Below are positions 11,857 to 23,018 of a stretch of DNA of 64,000 nt, in pieces. Numbering within the stretch: the first letter of the stretch is position 1; each line of letters begins with the position of its first letter. The notes beneath the pieces are model-generated. The model did no database searches. It had not been told where the DNA came from and was given only the letters and a program-made list of their open reading frames with translations. Origin of the DNA: Pyronema omphalodes (taxonomy: Eukaryota > Ascomycota > Pezizomycetes > Pezizales > Pyronemataceae). The DNA lies in the NCBI GenBank assembly GCA_024516155.1, contig JAJJXM010000105.1:1-64000 (forward strand), given 5' to 3'. The position numbers and the translations under genes are program-made.

Positions 11857-12090
11857 ATCAATAACATCAATAACATCAATAACATCAATAACATCAATAA
11901 CATCAATAACATCAATAACATCAATAACATCAATAACAGCAATAACATCAATAACATCAATAACATCACCCAAAACCCAAAACCCAAACCCAAAACCCAA
12001 AACCCAAAACCCAAAACCCAAAACCCAAAACCCAAAACCCAAAACCCAAAACCCAAAACCCAAAACCCAAAACCCAAAACCCAAAACCCC
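11857..12090. repeat. Two adjoining minisatellites: ATCAATAAC (9 bp) and ACCCAAA (7 bp)
   Basis: About 12 copies of the 9-mer ATCAATAAC (11857-11966) pass directly into about 17 copies of the 7-mer ACCCAAA (11967-12090). The 7-mer is G/T-rich on one strand like a telomere repeat but is not TTAGGG. There is no gene in either frame set. Confidence 0.95.
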
Positions 12091-12349
12091 AAGCACCTCC
12101 CATCATCATCAGCACCACAAATCAAGGTCAAAGTCCAAGTCCAAGTTCCCAGTTATATCTTAACTTCCCATGTATTATTGTAGCGGATATATCCCAAAAG
12201 CCAACATCTCCAAACCCCATCAAAAAAAAACCCCCGTCAACAAAAAAATACCCCCGGGCCCCCCAAACCCCCCCAAACCCCCCAAACCCCCCAAACCCCC
12301 CAAACCCCTCAAGCCCCCCAAACCCCTCAAGCCCCCCAAACCCCCCTTC

Positions 12350-12385
<36 letters not shown>

Positions 12386-13076
12386 AGAAAAGAAAGCATC
12401 ATCTATGACTTAACATAATACTAATTCCAGCTATATATATATAAAAAGTCTTCATATTGCAATATATTCCTAGTTTTTTTATATTTATATATATACAATA
12501 TTTCAAACCACAAAGAAAAAACAAGAAATAAAAAAACCGAGAATAAAAAACAAAAGACCATATACAAAATAAAAGACCATATACAAGAACTCTCCGAGCC
12601 CTTTCCCCCTACCAAAACAAAAAGGCAGAAAAAAAAAAAAAAAAATTCGACGCCCCAAAACCAAAACAAAAACAAAAGCAAAAAAGGCATCTCTGTACAA
12701 GATAAATTTCAAATTTCTATGTACAACGAATGTCCTCATGATAGTAGCCTAGCGGGGACTTTTGATTCCTTTCCTTATCCTAGCGTAGTGTCATCATTTT
12801 TACAAGTCTTTCTGTATTTATAGTATCCCCAATTCTTCTCTTTTCTTCTTAGATGTTCCTAATTGAAACAGTCTTCATGTTCTTTCCTTCCCCTCTCCCC
12901 CCCTCCCCCCCTCCCCCCATCTTCCCATCTTCCCATCTTCCCATCTTCCCACCCTCCTCCCTTCCACGGATCTATCCATAATCCTCCCTCTCCCTCCTCT
13001 TCAAAGACTTCCTCCTCACACTGATCCTCTTCCCAACCCCCAATAACCCCGCCCGCACCATGCCATCACCAAACCC
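12091..13076. other. AT- and C-rich intergenic / 3' UTR region
   Basis: Contains CCCCCCAAA-type repeats (12252-12346) followed by an A-run of about 36 nt (12349-12384), then AT-rich sequence with further A-runs, and CCCCCTCCCC/CTTCCCAT repeats at 12890-12950. The part near 13076 is probably the 3' UTR of the minus-strand gene that ends at 13077. No gene supported. Confidence 0.65.
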
Positions 13077-16000
13077 CTAATTCCTCCCCGGCACCGGTTT
13101 CCTCAGAATCGCATGTTGCGCTGTATCATTCCTTGCAGCCTGAGAGTAACCACCCGAATTCCCCAGTCCAATCTCTACAGAATTCATCATTTCCAATGTT
13201 TGAAGGGTCCTATCCCTTTTTCCTCCTATTCCTACTTGACCCCTCCCCTGTGTTTGTGCCTGCCCCTGCCCCTGTGTCTGTGCCAGTCCCAGTCCCAGTC
13301 CCTGTGACTGTCCAACAAATTCCCTCAATCCTTTACCCGGAGAAGTTCTCACAGCAGCCGGATTTCCAGCTCCATATATAACACCCCCGGAGCCAAGTAG
13401 AGAATTCTGAGCTCTCCATTCCTGATCCGCAACAACGTTCCAAACGCGCGGGACCTGGTGAGAAAATTCTTGAGGACGGGGTTTATTATGTCCCTGCAGA
13501 GATGAGGAAGGGTCTTGACTTTGAGATCTGGTATGACCTCGTGGTGGATGCTGGTTGAAAGGTTTTCCTAGTTGTGGTTGAGAGAATTGGTGATGAAGTT
13601 GATGGTGGTGATGGTGATGGTGATGCGGCTGCTGTTGCTGTTGCATCAACTCTTGACGGTGAGGAATTTGGATCATTCTTGGTGATCCGGAAAATGTAGC
13701 TGTCTGTGCGATATTAAGAGAGTGGATAGACATGCGTTCTGTATCTGCAGGGCTTTCGGCGGTTTCATCGTCAACACCGGTGATCGGGGAGCCAGCGGAT
13801 GAGAGTCTGCTAATTGTTGATAGGGTATTTGATTGTTCAAAATGAGGATTATAGAAAGTCGGTAATCCTGCTCCAGTGTCTTTGCTTTTACCCTGATCAT
13901 TAATAAAACCGAGAGGAGTAGGAGTTTGCTGAAGCTGTGATATCTCGGTGGTTAAAACGTCAGGCATAAAAGGCATCGCGCGTGGGGCCCTGTATCTTCC
14001 CCTAGAAATACCTGTAGTACTCCCGGAAACTGCGTATTCGTTGACATTTGGACGGCCAGGATATGGTTGATAACCGGCTACCAGATTCATAAGCGCTGCA
14101 TGGTGCCCATCTTTTGTAGGTGGACTTGGTTTGCGTATATCTTGACGCCTCGATGGGTCATGCGCATCCGAACAACTGTCCTCCACACAAGCCAGTAAGG
14201 GCTGTTTATCTTTCTCCGGAGTTATAGGACGAGGCTCTGGATAGTAGTCTCCCATACATGCCAGTAACGGTTGCTTATCCTGCTCTGGAGTTGGAGGTCT
14301 TCTAATTGGGATAATGTCTCTTGGGCATGTAGCACTCCTGTATGGGCTAGGTTGACGACTCTGTGGCCTATCAGCTGGGGCGTTATTGGTACTAGCAATA
14401 ATAGCTCCGCTCGGAGGCAAAGAGTTGATGACTCCAGCGAGAGTAGTTGGCGACGGAGGACGCTGAATGGGTGGGCGATAAGGTTGGTAGGGTTGTGGTT
14501 TCGGGGGTACAGGTGGTGCGCCTTGAGGCGGCATGGTTGCTGAACGAATCATCGGCGGTGATCCCATTGGTGCACTGGCTGAGGGTGGCATGGTTGCGGG
14601 ACGTGAAAGAGCGTCGTCCAGCTGCTTAGTCATTAGAAATGCTCCATCATTAGTTACTGGGATGGAGTGACAAACCTTTTCTATTGAGAATCCAGAAGGC
14701 TGTTTCCCCGATGATTTCTGGATATTTAGAGGCAATATAATCTCACTGGCCGGAGGAGTTACTTCTTCAGCATCCTGTATTTCCTTCACTGGGAGAACCG
14801 GTAATCCCAAAGGAAGATGAGAAGCTGATTCTTCTTGAACGAGGGCCTCTGGCTTATTAGAACTCCCTTCAACCATTGGATGAACCGCTGCATCCCCTGG
14901 GGTAAACGAGGCGCTTCTAAGCGGCGTAGGCTCTGGGATATCCACGGGACTGATTTCTACTGTCTTTACAACTTCCTGTGGAATAATTGCTGTATCTTCC
15001 GGAGTGAGCGGCGGTGATGGAAGTCCGTTATTATCACCATTCTCTGTTGCCGAATCGCAAAAACCGTTGCTTATGGCATCCAAAGCACACCCCTCAAGCG
15101 TGGAAACCTCTGGAGGCGGTAGCGATGTTATCGAATTAGGCGTGATCGGGTTCGATAACTCCTGTATTGTGGCCGGCTCATAGTGTTTTGAGCTTTGTTG
15201 ATGTGAGTCCAGAGATTTTGATGAAACCCGCGGCGGAGATGTTGGAATAACCGGAGGCGGAGGGGGTGGAGGAATTACATACCTGGGACCGGTCTCCCGG
15301 GGTTCCGAAACCTTCTCAGCCACTGGATTTTCGACAGATGAAATTTCCGCTTCTATAGACATGATATCCGGAAGAACTTTTTCCTTAGTTTCTGAAGGGC
15401 TTGGTGTCCCGATCGGAGTAGGCGGAATAATCGTCACTGTCGGTAAACCAAGGGTAGTGGCGGCTGGTTGTGTCGTGCCATAATGTAAATTTGCCGGCTC
15501 TGACTGTGTTCTATCCGGAAGTGCAGGTCGCTCGACAGATAAAGCAATGGTCGGGATATCTTGTATCTCGGAGGTTGAACGGCGATGATTATGAGGCCCT
15601 GGAATTAGAGATGGATGCATATACCCTTTACCACTAGAAATAGCTGGAATATGATGCGAATGTAGCTCTGCAATTTGCCCATGTCTGTCCGGTGCATAGG
15701 AAGTCATACTAGGTAATCCGATTGCAACCGGCAATTCTGGGAATCCTTCCAACTCTGAAAGCCTCTCATCTTCTGCCTGTTTTGAGTCTAATTTTACCAG
15801 CTCCTCTCGTACCTTATTGGTACGTTCCACAGCGGGGCTTTGGGAAAGTGTAGAACCCGGTGATATGGGACTAGCGGTTGCAGTATTACTAGATACCGGG
15901 GAAGAAGAAGTGCTTTCAATCTCCTTAGCAAGCCTTTGGTGGATTTGATCATCTTCTTTGTGATCCTCTTGTACTGCTTGCATTGAGAAACCTTTACGTT

Positions 16001-16838
16001 CCTGCTCCTTCTGTTGTTGCAGCTGTTGTTTAAATTCTTCCGATGTCTCTGCCCAAGTTTTAGGTCTGTTCAGTATCTGCTTGACAGGTTCCGAGGATTC
16101 TGCATTTTTCCGCGCCTCCTCTTCCACTGGGGTCAAAATGGGGCAAGCAACCGCTGGCACAGTTGTTCTCAGACTTGGCGTTCGTCTGGACGCCTGCGCA
16201 TGATGTGCGGCCATGCTAGGTTCCGTGTTTTGCCTGACATTCGGCCTCGGGGTGGAGTTGGAAAGTGAAAATTCTGAAACAGGGCTATCGACCCGGTTGA
16301 TGGCCCCAGATATACCGATGATACTAGGCGGTGCAGATCCAGTGCCATCAGAGACCGGCGATACTGGCGCCGTCGAATTGCTGTCTGTCGTAGACAATGG
16401 GTAGCCGTTTGCTGAATGTCGGGATGGTGTAACGTAGCCCCCCATTGGTACAACCATCGATCTAGGAAGAGATGGGGCGGTGGCTACCACGGCTGCTGTA
16501 GCCTCGTATGCACTTTGTTCTCTTCGTGGTCCAGGTGCTGCGGTATTGTAAGATGTAACTGGTTTTTTTGATCTCTTAGATCTTAGTCCAAGCATTTCCA
16601 TCATTCCCTTTTTCCGTGGCATGTTGGCTTCCTCCTTTTCATAGGCTGTTCCCCTACTCAAAAAGCTTCCAATCCTCGAATTTGCTGGGTGTGATTGATC
16701 CATAGAGGGGATATTTTTCGGCCTCGCTGGAATCTGGTTGAATGAATGTGGACGGTCATTTTGTTCCTTTTCTTCTGATGACTGCGAGCTGAAGAGCGTC
16801 CAGCGACGTAGATTTCTCTTCTTTTCCGCAGGCACCAT
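13077..16838 (-). CDS. Large uncharacterised Ser/Pro-rich disordered protein (1253 aa)
   Basis: A single uninterrupted ATG-initiated frame of 1253 codons, far longer than chance, so a real gene; I do not recognise its family. The first 100 residues are basic and contain RKKGMMEMLGLRSKRSKKP, which could be a nuclear-localisation or membrane-binding patch. Most of the rest is low-complexity Ser/Pro/Thr/Gln sequence with poly-Pro runs (PPPPPPP), repeated PPTPEQDKQPLLACMGDYY / TPEKDKQPLLACVEDSC pairs (an internal duplicated motif), a Gln5-His8 tract and a C-terminal GQGQAQTQG repeat. There is no transmembrane segment or signal peptide. The motif RPATMPPSASAPMGSP recurs as RSATMPPQGAPP. A stop-free exon of this length contrasts with the intron-split neighbours. 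A scaffold or signalling role is possible but unproven. Confidence 0.8.
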   Translation of the reverse strand: MVPAEKKRNLRRWTLFSSQSSEEKEQNDRPHSFNQIPARPKNIPSMDQSHPANSRIGSFLSRGTAYEKEEANMPRKKGMMEMLGLRSKRSKKPVTSYNTAAPGPRREQSAYEATAAVVATAPSLPRSMVVPMGGYVTPSRHSANGYPLSTTDSNSTAPVSPVSDGTGSAPPSIIGISGAINRVDSPVSEFSLSNSTPRPNVRQNTEPSMAAHHAQASRRTPSLRTTVPAVACPILTPVEEEARKNAESSEPVKQILNRPKTWAETSEEFKQQLQQQKEQERKGFSMQAVQEDHKEDDQIHQRLAKEIESTSSSPVSSNTATASPISPGSTLSQSPAVERTNKVREELVKLDSKQAEDERLSELEGFPELPVAIGLPSMTSYAPDRHGQIAELHSHHIPAISSGKGYMHPSLIPGPHNHRRSTSEIQDIPTIALSVERPALPDRTQSEPANLHYGTTQPAATTLGLPTVTIIPPTPIGTPSPSETKEKVLPDIMSIEAEISSVENPVAEKVSEPRETGPRYVIPPPPPPPVIPTSPPRVSSKSLDSHQQSSKHYEPATIQELSNPITPNSITSLPPPEVSTLEGCALDAISNGFCDSATENGDNNGLPSPPLTPEDTAIIPQEVVKTVEISPVDIPEPTPLRSASFTPGDAAVHPMVEGSSNKPEALVQEESASHLPLGLPVLPVKEIQDAEEVTPPASEIILPLNIQKSSGKQPSGFSIEKVCHSIPVTNDGAFLMTKQLDDALSRPATMPPSASAPMGSPPMIRSATMPPQGAPPVPPKPQPYQPYRPPIQRPPSPTTLAGVINSLPPSGAIIASTNNAPADRPQSRQPSPYRSATCPRDIIPIRRPPTPEQDKQPLLACMGDYYPEPRPITPEKDKQPLLACVEDSCSDAHDPSRRQDIRKPSPPTKDGHHAALMNLVAGYQPYPGRPNVNEYAVSGSTTGISRGRYRAPRAMPFMPDVLTTEISQLQQTPTPLGFINDQGKSKDTGAGLPTFYNPHFEQSNTLSTISRLSSAGSPITGVDDETAESPADTERMSIHSLNIAQTATFSGSPRMIQIPHRQELMQQQQQPHHHHHHHHQLHHQFSQPQLGKPFNQHPPRGHTRSQSQDPSSSLQGHNKPRPQEFSHQVPRVWNVVADQEWRAQNSLLGSGGVIYGAGNPAAVRTSPGKGLREFVGQSQGLGLGLAQTQGQGQAQTQGRGQVGIGGKRDRTLQTLEMMNSVEIGLGNSGGYSQAARNDTAQHAILRKPVPGRN

Positions 16839-19321
16839 AGCTGAAATATCGGGAAATAGTCGTAATTATTAGAAGATGATGAACCGGCGATCAAATTGCT
16901 ATATATGTCAGATGTAGATGGTGTCGCTTCGTATATCTGCAGCGTAAATCGAAGGTTGCTGCGCTGCGAATGTTCTTGCGGCCTAAAGTATTTTGATGTG
17001 GCTGTAGTGTGGTTATGAATGTGAAAGTGGAGGATGGAAGGGTGATCGTCGTTCAAGAAGCATCTGTAGAGTTCAACCCCTTTGGAGTTAGCGCCAGACT
17101 TCGACCACCGATTACTAGTGCATCTAACGCATGCGCAGTAACTTTCTGCTGGTTGTGCCTATTTTTTGTCACTCTTCTCAAGGATTATCATCTTCTATGG
17201 GCACCATACATTTTAGGGGCGCCGCTTGCTCTGCTGTGTTGGCTTTGCTTTTTGGGCTGCTGTTGCTGCCTAGTTGACTAGAACCAATGGGGTATCGTCG
17301 GAGGTGTGATCTAATGAATGCGAGCGATAGTCATGTATGTAATTGAATACGTACCATGAATACGAGGCTTCACTTCTTTTATTTTGATATTTGCAGGTCC
17401 TCGAGATGAATTACAGTGCAGTGAAGCCTGAAATTTACTTCTCCATCTCAGAAGAGAAACCAGGTTGATGACTGAAATGAAACGAGAAAATGTGCAGAAA
17501 ACGGGTGTCTGTAACTAATGACCAATTGGTTGGGATTTAGCGAAGTAGCAACGAGGCGCAGCGTAAGGCGCGTCTGGAGACCTTCACGGTAACACGGCTA
17601 TGTTTTCTTGGCGCCACCCCGGCCACTCCACTTTTCCCGGTTCAGGAGCTTATTTCAACGAAGACAAGGCAGCCAGCCACAGGCCCACATCCAGCACCGC
17701 CAGACAGCTACCGAACAAGAAAGAAATCGATTCTGAAACGAATAAATAGAAACATTTACCGGAGGATAAACCAGGATTCCCGCAGAAACAATGTCATAGG
17801 AAGTGATCCCATTTTCCTCACATTCTTACAGTGCATATTTTTATCATGTCCAAAACATGTTTTTATGCGTGCATCATCAACCCGACATCATAAAACAATG
17901 GTCCCAACCCAAAAAGATCACTCAGAAACAGTCCCGCCAGCCCCGCCACTCTGGTAACCGAGCTGCAAAGCTGACAGCTCGGTCAGCTTTGGGGATCTCT
18001 CAAATACAAACTGGACACAACGTGGGTAAGCTTCATCATGCGGCGTCTAAAAATGCAAAGACCCATTAAGAAACGTTTCAAAACGTTCCTGAAGGATTGG
18101 TTTACAGGCAAGCTGATGAAAAACATGTGCTAATTAGCAGAGGCTGAAATCATCTCAAGACGCGAGAAAGTTGCATCATGAATTCATAAATTACTAGGCG
18201 AGTCGTATGATGTAGTAGTCATTAGCTAACCATAATAAATACATACCATCATCAGTTCCTCGGGTTTGTCCGGACCCCGTCGCAATAAAAATAGCAATAA
18301 CACCAGCGCTAGTAGTGTAAACCTGTCATGGCAACCGGTGTATGTATGTACTTTTAAAGTACTTCTAAGGCGCATCAAGAACATCAACTTAGCATATTTA
18401 GTACAAAGAAACCGTTTTTTACAAACTGTAACTACATCATCGATCACATTCCATAACTCACACGTGACGATTCTCCGCATAACCTGCACGCTATGTACAT
18501 ACAATCCCCCTCCAATCCCAGTAACCGTATTTATGTACATAGCACTCAAACCCTCACTTGTACCAAGTAAATAAGTAAATACCATGCATAATTCTCCCCA
18601 TCTCGCCATCTCGCCCCTGTATGTACTCCCCATCGATTCCATACATATCTATATCTGTAAAACATCAAACCTCGCTTCCTTGTACCCATCATAGCACATC
18701 TCGCTTAATCCTCGGGTACTGGTCCTATGTATGGTCGTATGTATGTTGTTAATCGTGTGAGGTGACGTCCATAGCGCCATAGCAATAGCTTGACGTTTCG
18801 TTTCGTAGCAATCGGAACCCTGGAACCCCAGAACCCCAGTTGCAACCATGGAACCCCGGAACCATGAAACCCCAGAACCCCAGATATGTACACAGTCGGA
18901 ACCCTGAAACCCCGGTATGTAGGAGCCATGAACGCCCGGTGGACTAAATAGCCAGTCGTAGCTTAGCCAAAGCCGAAGCCCAAAGCCCAAGACCGTCTCG
19001 GCAAGGGGCTAGTTTCAAGAGCCAAGCATGATCTTCGGGAGGCTATGTAGGGCTACAACGACAGCGACACAGCCTCGTCGTTTGAAGATCGCGGATTGGT
19101 ATGTCCGCTGTATGCGGATTTGAAAATGTGGGGTTGTGAGTTTATGGATGGTGGGGGATGATGGGTGATGGATGGTGAGTGCTGGATGATGAATGCTGGA
19201 TGATGATTATAGCGGGGATAAACTAGGTGTGGATGGTATTGGATGCTGGATGCTGGATGGCGCTGGGATTTTATGTATATTTTAAAGAGATATCGATATA
19301 TATCTAGATTCAGGACAGCAT
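16839..19321. other. Gene-poor region upstream of the 1253-aa protein gene
   Basis: No supportable gene on either strand; open frames are short, lack domains, and many start at non-ATG codons. A minisatellite-like stretch at 18820-18920 repeats GGAACCCC / AGAACCCCAG. A short TGGATGMTGGATG repeat lies at 19145-19260. The first few hundred bases are presumably the promoter and leader of the minus-strand gene at 16838. Confidence 0.55.
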
Positions 19322-19335
19322 GATACTGTAACTCG

Positions 19336-19551
19336 CAGAGCGAACAGGGCTCAAGAACACTGTGACGAGAAGGACAAAAATGGAGAATGAAAGACATGAG
19401 GGGGGCTACAACCCGAAGAACGAATGACCGCTCCGGGGCGTTTCCGGTGACAGTTAGCAATGTGCTGTAATTAGATAGCTTCGGACATAACCTTACGGTT
19501 AGATGCGTGTATGGAATAAAAAACAAAAAAACAAAAAAACAAAAACAAAAA
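19336..19551 (+). mobile_element. Short non-LTR retroelement copy D (216 bp) with 14-bp target-site duplication
   Basis: The insert is bounded by a perfect 14-bp direct repeat GATACTGTAACTCG at 19322-19335 and 19552-19565 and ends in an A-rich tail (AACAAAAAAAC repeats, 19515-19551). The body matches three other copies in the window (minus strand at 26.2, 38.1 and 40.8 kb), sharing GAGCGAACAGGGCTC near its 5' end and CATAACCTTACGGTT near its 3' end. The duplication plus tail is the signature of target-primed reverse transcription. No coding capacity. It is either a SINE or a strongly 5'-truncated LINE; other copies reach further 5', favouring truncation. Confidence 0.88.
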
Positions 19552-19565
19552 GATACTGTAACTCG

Positions 19566-22500
19566 GGTTGGTATTATCCGTAGGTACCTTTAGTCCCGAG
19601 AAGAAAACTACGTAGCCATACTAACCAACCCAATGTTCTTGTGGTGAAAATAAAGGTATTTGGTGGGTTATCCCGCTCCATGATTCCTGTCATGAAGCGA
19701 TGACTAAGGTACCTAAATATCCATCACTTTATACGACAGTAGTAGATTGCTAATGTCTTCACATACACTATACCGGGCATCATAAATCTGATCTGCAACA
19801 CAGAAGTTGCCTTGGTCTTTGGAGCTAACATTACCTGCTAGTTCGGGTTCAGGAGGGCGTAGTTAACACGAAGGTCGAACTGGATCGTTTACCGGTATGT
19901 ATATGGGCTGTAGATTAGTGATCAATGATCAATAGGCATGGTCAGTACGTCTCATATATTATTTGTATCTTGCATCTTACATGGAACCATTAAACCGGGG
20001 TTTCTTTACATCATCCGTAGCATCGGGCTATCTTCATCTAACGCAACTTAAATGATTACTAAACCAAAATTCCAATACGAGTCAGGGGGGTAATTCTTAC
20101 CATGTATATCAATCAAATCGTCAGATTTCTTTCTGACGATTTAAGATCTAATCTGGGCCAGGAGCCGTAAATTATAGATCCTCGGGCTCCAATGTAAGAT
20201 GAGATATTAGATTGAAGAATACTATCGTGCGCAGTTTTCTTCATGGACAGAGGAAAACTGCGTGTTTAAAGGGTTGACTGGAAAATGGTGGGTTGACAGT
20301 TATATATCCACTCTGACCATACGAACAATGAAAGACATTGAGCGAGGCAGACTTGAACTTTGTTATTCGTGGTGACGGAGAAATAGTAAGGTATGTGGTT
20401 ATGTGGCTTATTCGCTGTGAATTAGCTACTCTTTAAGGGTTTCTGGCCACTAATTGGAGAAGGGGAGGTTGAGAGTCTTATTGGTCTAATGGTAGACTGA
20501 TTATAAATTTTGTTTGGAATTAAGTTTATGTAAGATCCAGTGGAGGTAAATACGTTGTGAAGGTGAGTGCATACGTATCTTCATTGATAATCATCATCGC
20601 ATGACATAGACGGTCCTGAATCTCAGTGTTACCCGTAGTCCGTCCTATTGAATCAAGTGGTATGAGATGACGATGGAGGTGGAGGTGGAGAATGTGTTTG
20701 TGATTGATAAAGAGAAAATGCAGAGTACAACGTAAGAAGAACAATATACATGGGAAGGACGCTAGTAGCGCCAAGTCTCCACCATCAGCTCCACCAGGTC
20801 TCGCTTAGGACAAGGCTTTCCGAGAAACTTTTAACACGTCCGGTCTAGTCCAGAGTTCGAACGGGATTGGACCACACATTAGTGGTCTTTTCGGTACCTT
20901 GGACTACAATCGACTGCATAATATGCCGTCTACAGGAGACTGACGTTGACCACAGAAACCATTTCTGCTTTCCGGATTTGACCTTTTTTTACTTCACCCA
21001 AATCATGCATAAGACTCTATCAAGTTGCGAAGCCAAATAAATTATATGTGCTGTAAAAATAAAACACGGTTTATAGCTTGAAAGGATAACTTTGCGTGCA
21101 AACGTGGTGTATGAAGCATTATTGAACTTATTCTCGGCTATGTACTATCAGGTGTTTGAAGAACTGTATAAAAGTGTATGAAATGAGTGAGAAATCTGCA
21201 TGGGAAGCTGCTGACAACTGTGTATAAGTTATACAAAAGATACTAAAGTTCATAGAAAGATATACCGAATGCCAACAAAATATATACAGATAGAAGATAT
21301 CAGCAAAGTGAATAAGCATACAGTTGTTTTGAACGTAAGTTATTCACATCTTGGTTGATTTGGGAACTAGTGAGTGATTAATGGTGCTTGAAGTTAACAC
21401 TCCTTCATGCCAAGCCGACCAAGGTATGTGGTTCCGGGAATGTCATGCGGCTTCACCGTGCATGAAATGGCGCGTGCTCCTCTCCACCCCACATCGATGC
21501 ACACTCCACCTCTACGATTTGAAGGCTCCCCTACTCTACAAATCAATTCATAACTTTCATTGACGCTAATCTTGCGATAGGCGGCCATGAGACGAGATAT
21601 GGTTTGTGCCGAGACTCGGCGATCACGAGGCTAAAAGCTCGCTAGCTACGGGTACTAGAAGGATATCTAGAGTTCACACATACATACATGCTGTTCTGTA
21701 ATCAGAAAGTATGGACCTGGAAACATGGAACTTTGGCGGTAGATGGATTGCAATCTATCTACATATTCGAAATCAATGGATATGAATCCTAGAGAGCATA
21801 TGAGTATACGTAATCCGGCAATACTACACAAGAAAGGCCTAACTTGCAGTAGGCTATGAAATTCGTTCGGGAAACTGAAGCCGCGTTTCAGAGCGGATTC
21901 GGATTGTGCTTCTAGGACTGCATATACTAGGGTACAATTACCGGCTAACAAATAGTGTAGGCTGAAGCGATATACTGGTTTAGATAAACCACGAAATTTG
22001 CTCAATCAAACGGATATAGAGAGCTTCACTGATCAACACACGGAAATATATCACGTAACCCCCTCCTTTGAGATAATAATCAATCAGCGAATGAGCAGAA
22101 AGTGGCGGCAGCAGCATGTGATGGTCGGAGAGGCGCTCTTCTGCGAGTATCGGCATGTCCCGTGAGCCCGGTGAAATGCGCATTCAGCTTTGTTTCATTT
22201 ATACATACATCCTTCTGAGCCTCGCTGCATGCGTGTCTAAATTTCTACACAATGATAATTGGCAGGATTTCAAAGGAATGGAATCTAGACGACGACTTTG
22301 GAAAGGCTTTATGGTTTATGAAGAGTTTCTCACCGCTCTGTTGCATTAATCGCTACCCAATGATGATTTTCAGGTTCTTCATAGACCAGTATCCCTCTGA
22401 CACGCAACAAGATTTTTGAAATTCCTAGGAAAGCCATGCCGCCAAATCTTCGAACAAATTTCCATACCGCGCTTGGTTGCGTTCAGCAGAATACTGATCA

Positions 22501-23018
22501 GCTTCTATATTCCGATCAGAGATTCTATCAACGAGTGAGCAAAGTCGCTGCGCACACAATCAACGGTTGTTTTGTTCATATCAGGTCACTTATCAGAATG
22601 CATTTACACGTGGCCTACTGTTTGTACAATTGTCTCGATTTTACACGAATGGTTTCCTGTAAGATATCTTATTCACACATGATATGGCTCATCAAGCTGA
22701 TCGAGCTGCGCCAAGCTCCATTTTCCGTTTAGTCTCATAGAGATTATGGTGTTGCTGTTTATCCTATTGGGATTTCAATACTGTTCTTTCCGATAGAATA
22801 GACTGAGATATTTAAAATCAGTCTCTCGGATATATTAACCTCTAGATCTCATTCTACACAATATTATCGGCACACTACTTGGAATACTTAATACCTTCAT
22901 TTGAGAAATTCAGCAAGCTTCATTCACCACAGAATATGTAAGCCAAACACCCGGCTATCATCTATAAGGAATCAAGCTGATCCAGACAGTTCGTCACGGT
23001 CTGGTGCAACCTCTTCTG
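19566..23018. other. Gene-poor region, including two perfect hairpins
   Basis: No supportable gene. Two perfect inverted repeats lie close together: 11-bp arms at 20115-20125 and 20132-20142 with a 6-nt loop, and 10-bp arms at 20230-20239 and 20253-20262 with a 13-nt loop. The rest is unremarkable intergenic sequence of average base composition, and I see no clear transposon ends. The last few hundred bases are the presumed promoter of the membrane-protein gene. Confidence 0.55.

Noticed and set aside
10387..12090. Telomere repeats (CCCTCAA, CCCAAAA arrays)
   Set aside because: Unit sequence differs from known fungal TTAGGG-type repeats, and the arrays are internal, flanked by unique DNA and genes; treated as minisatellites.
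16658..17056. 132-codon minus-strand frame overlapping the start of the 1253-aa protein gene
   Set aside because: Starts at TTG and overlaps the N-terminal coding sequence in another frame; no splice join improves either protein.
20476..20505. tRNA-like D-arm phrase (TTGGTCTAATGGTAGACTGATT)
   Set aside because: No anticodon or T-arm follows in the right spacing, so it is not a tRNA gene.
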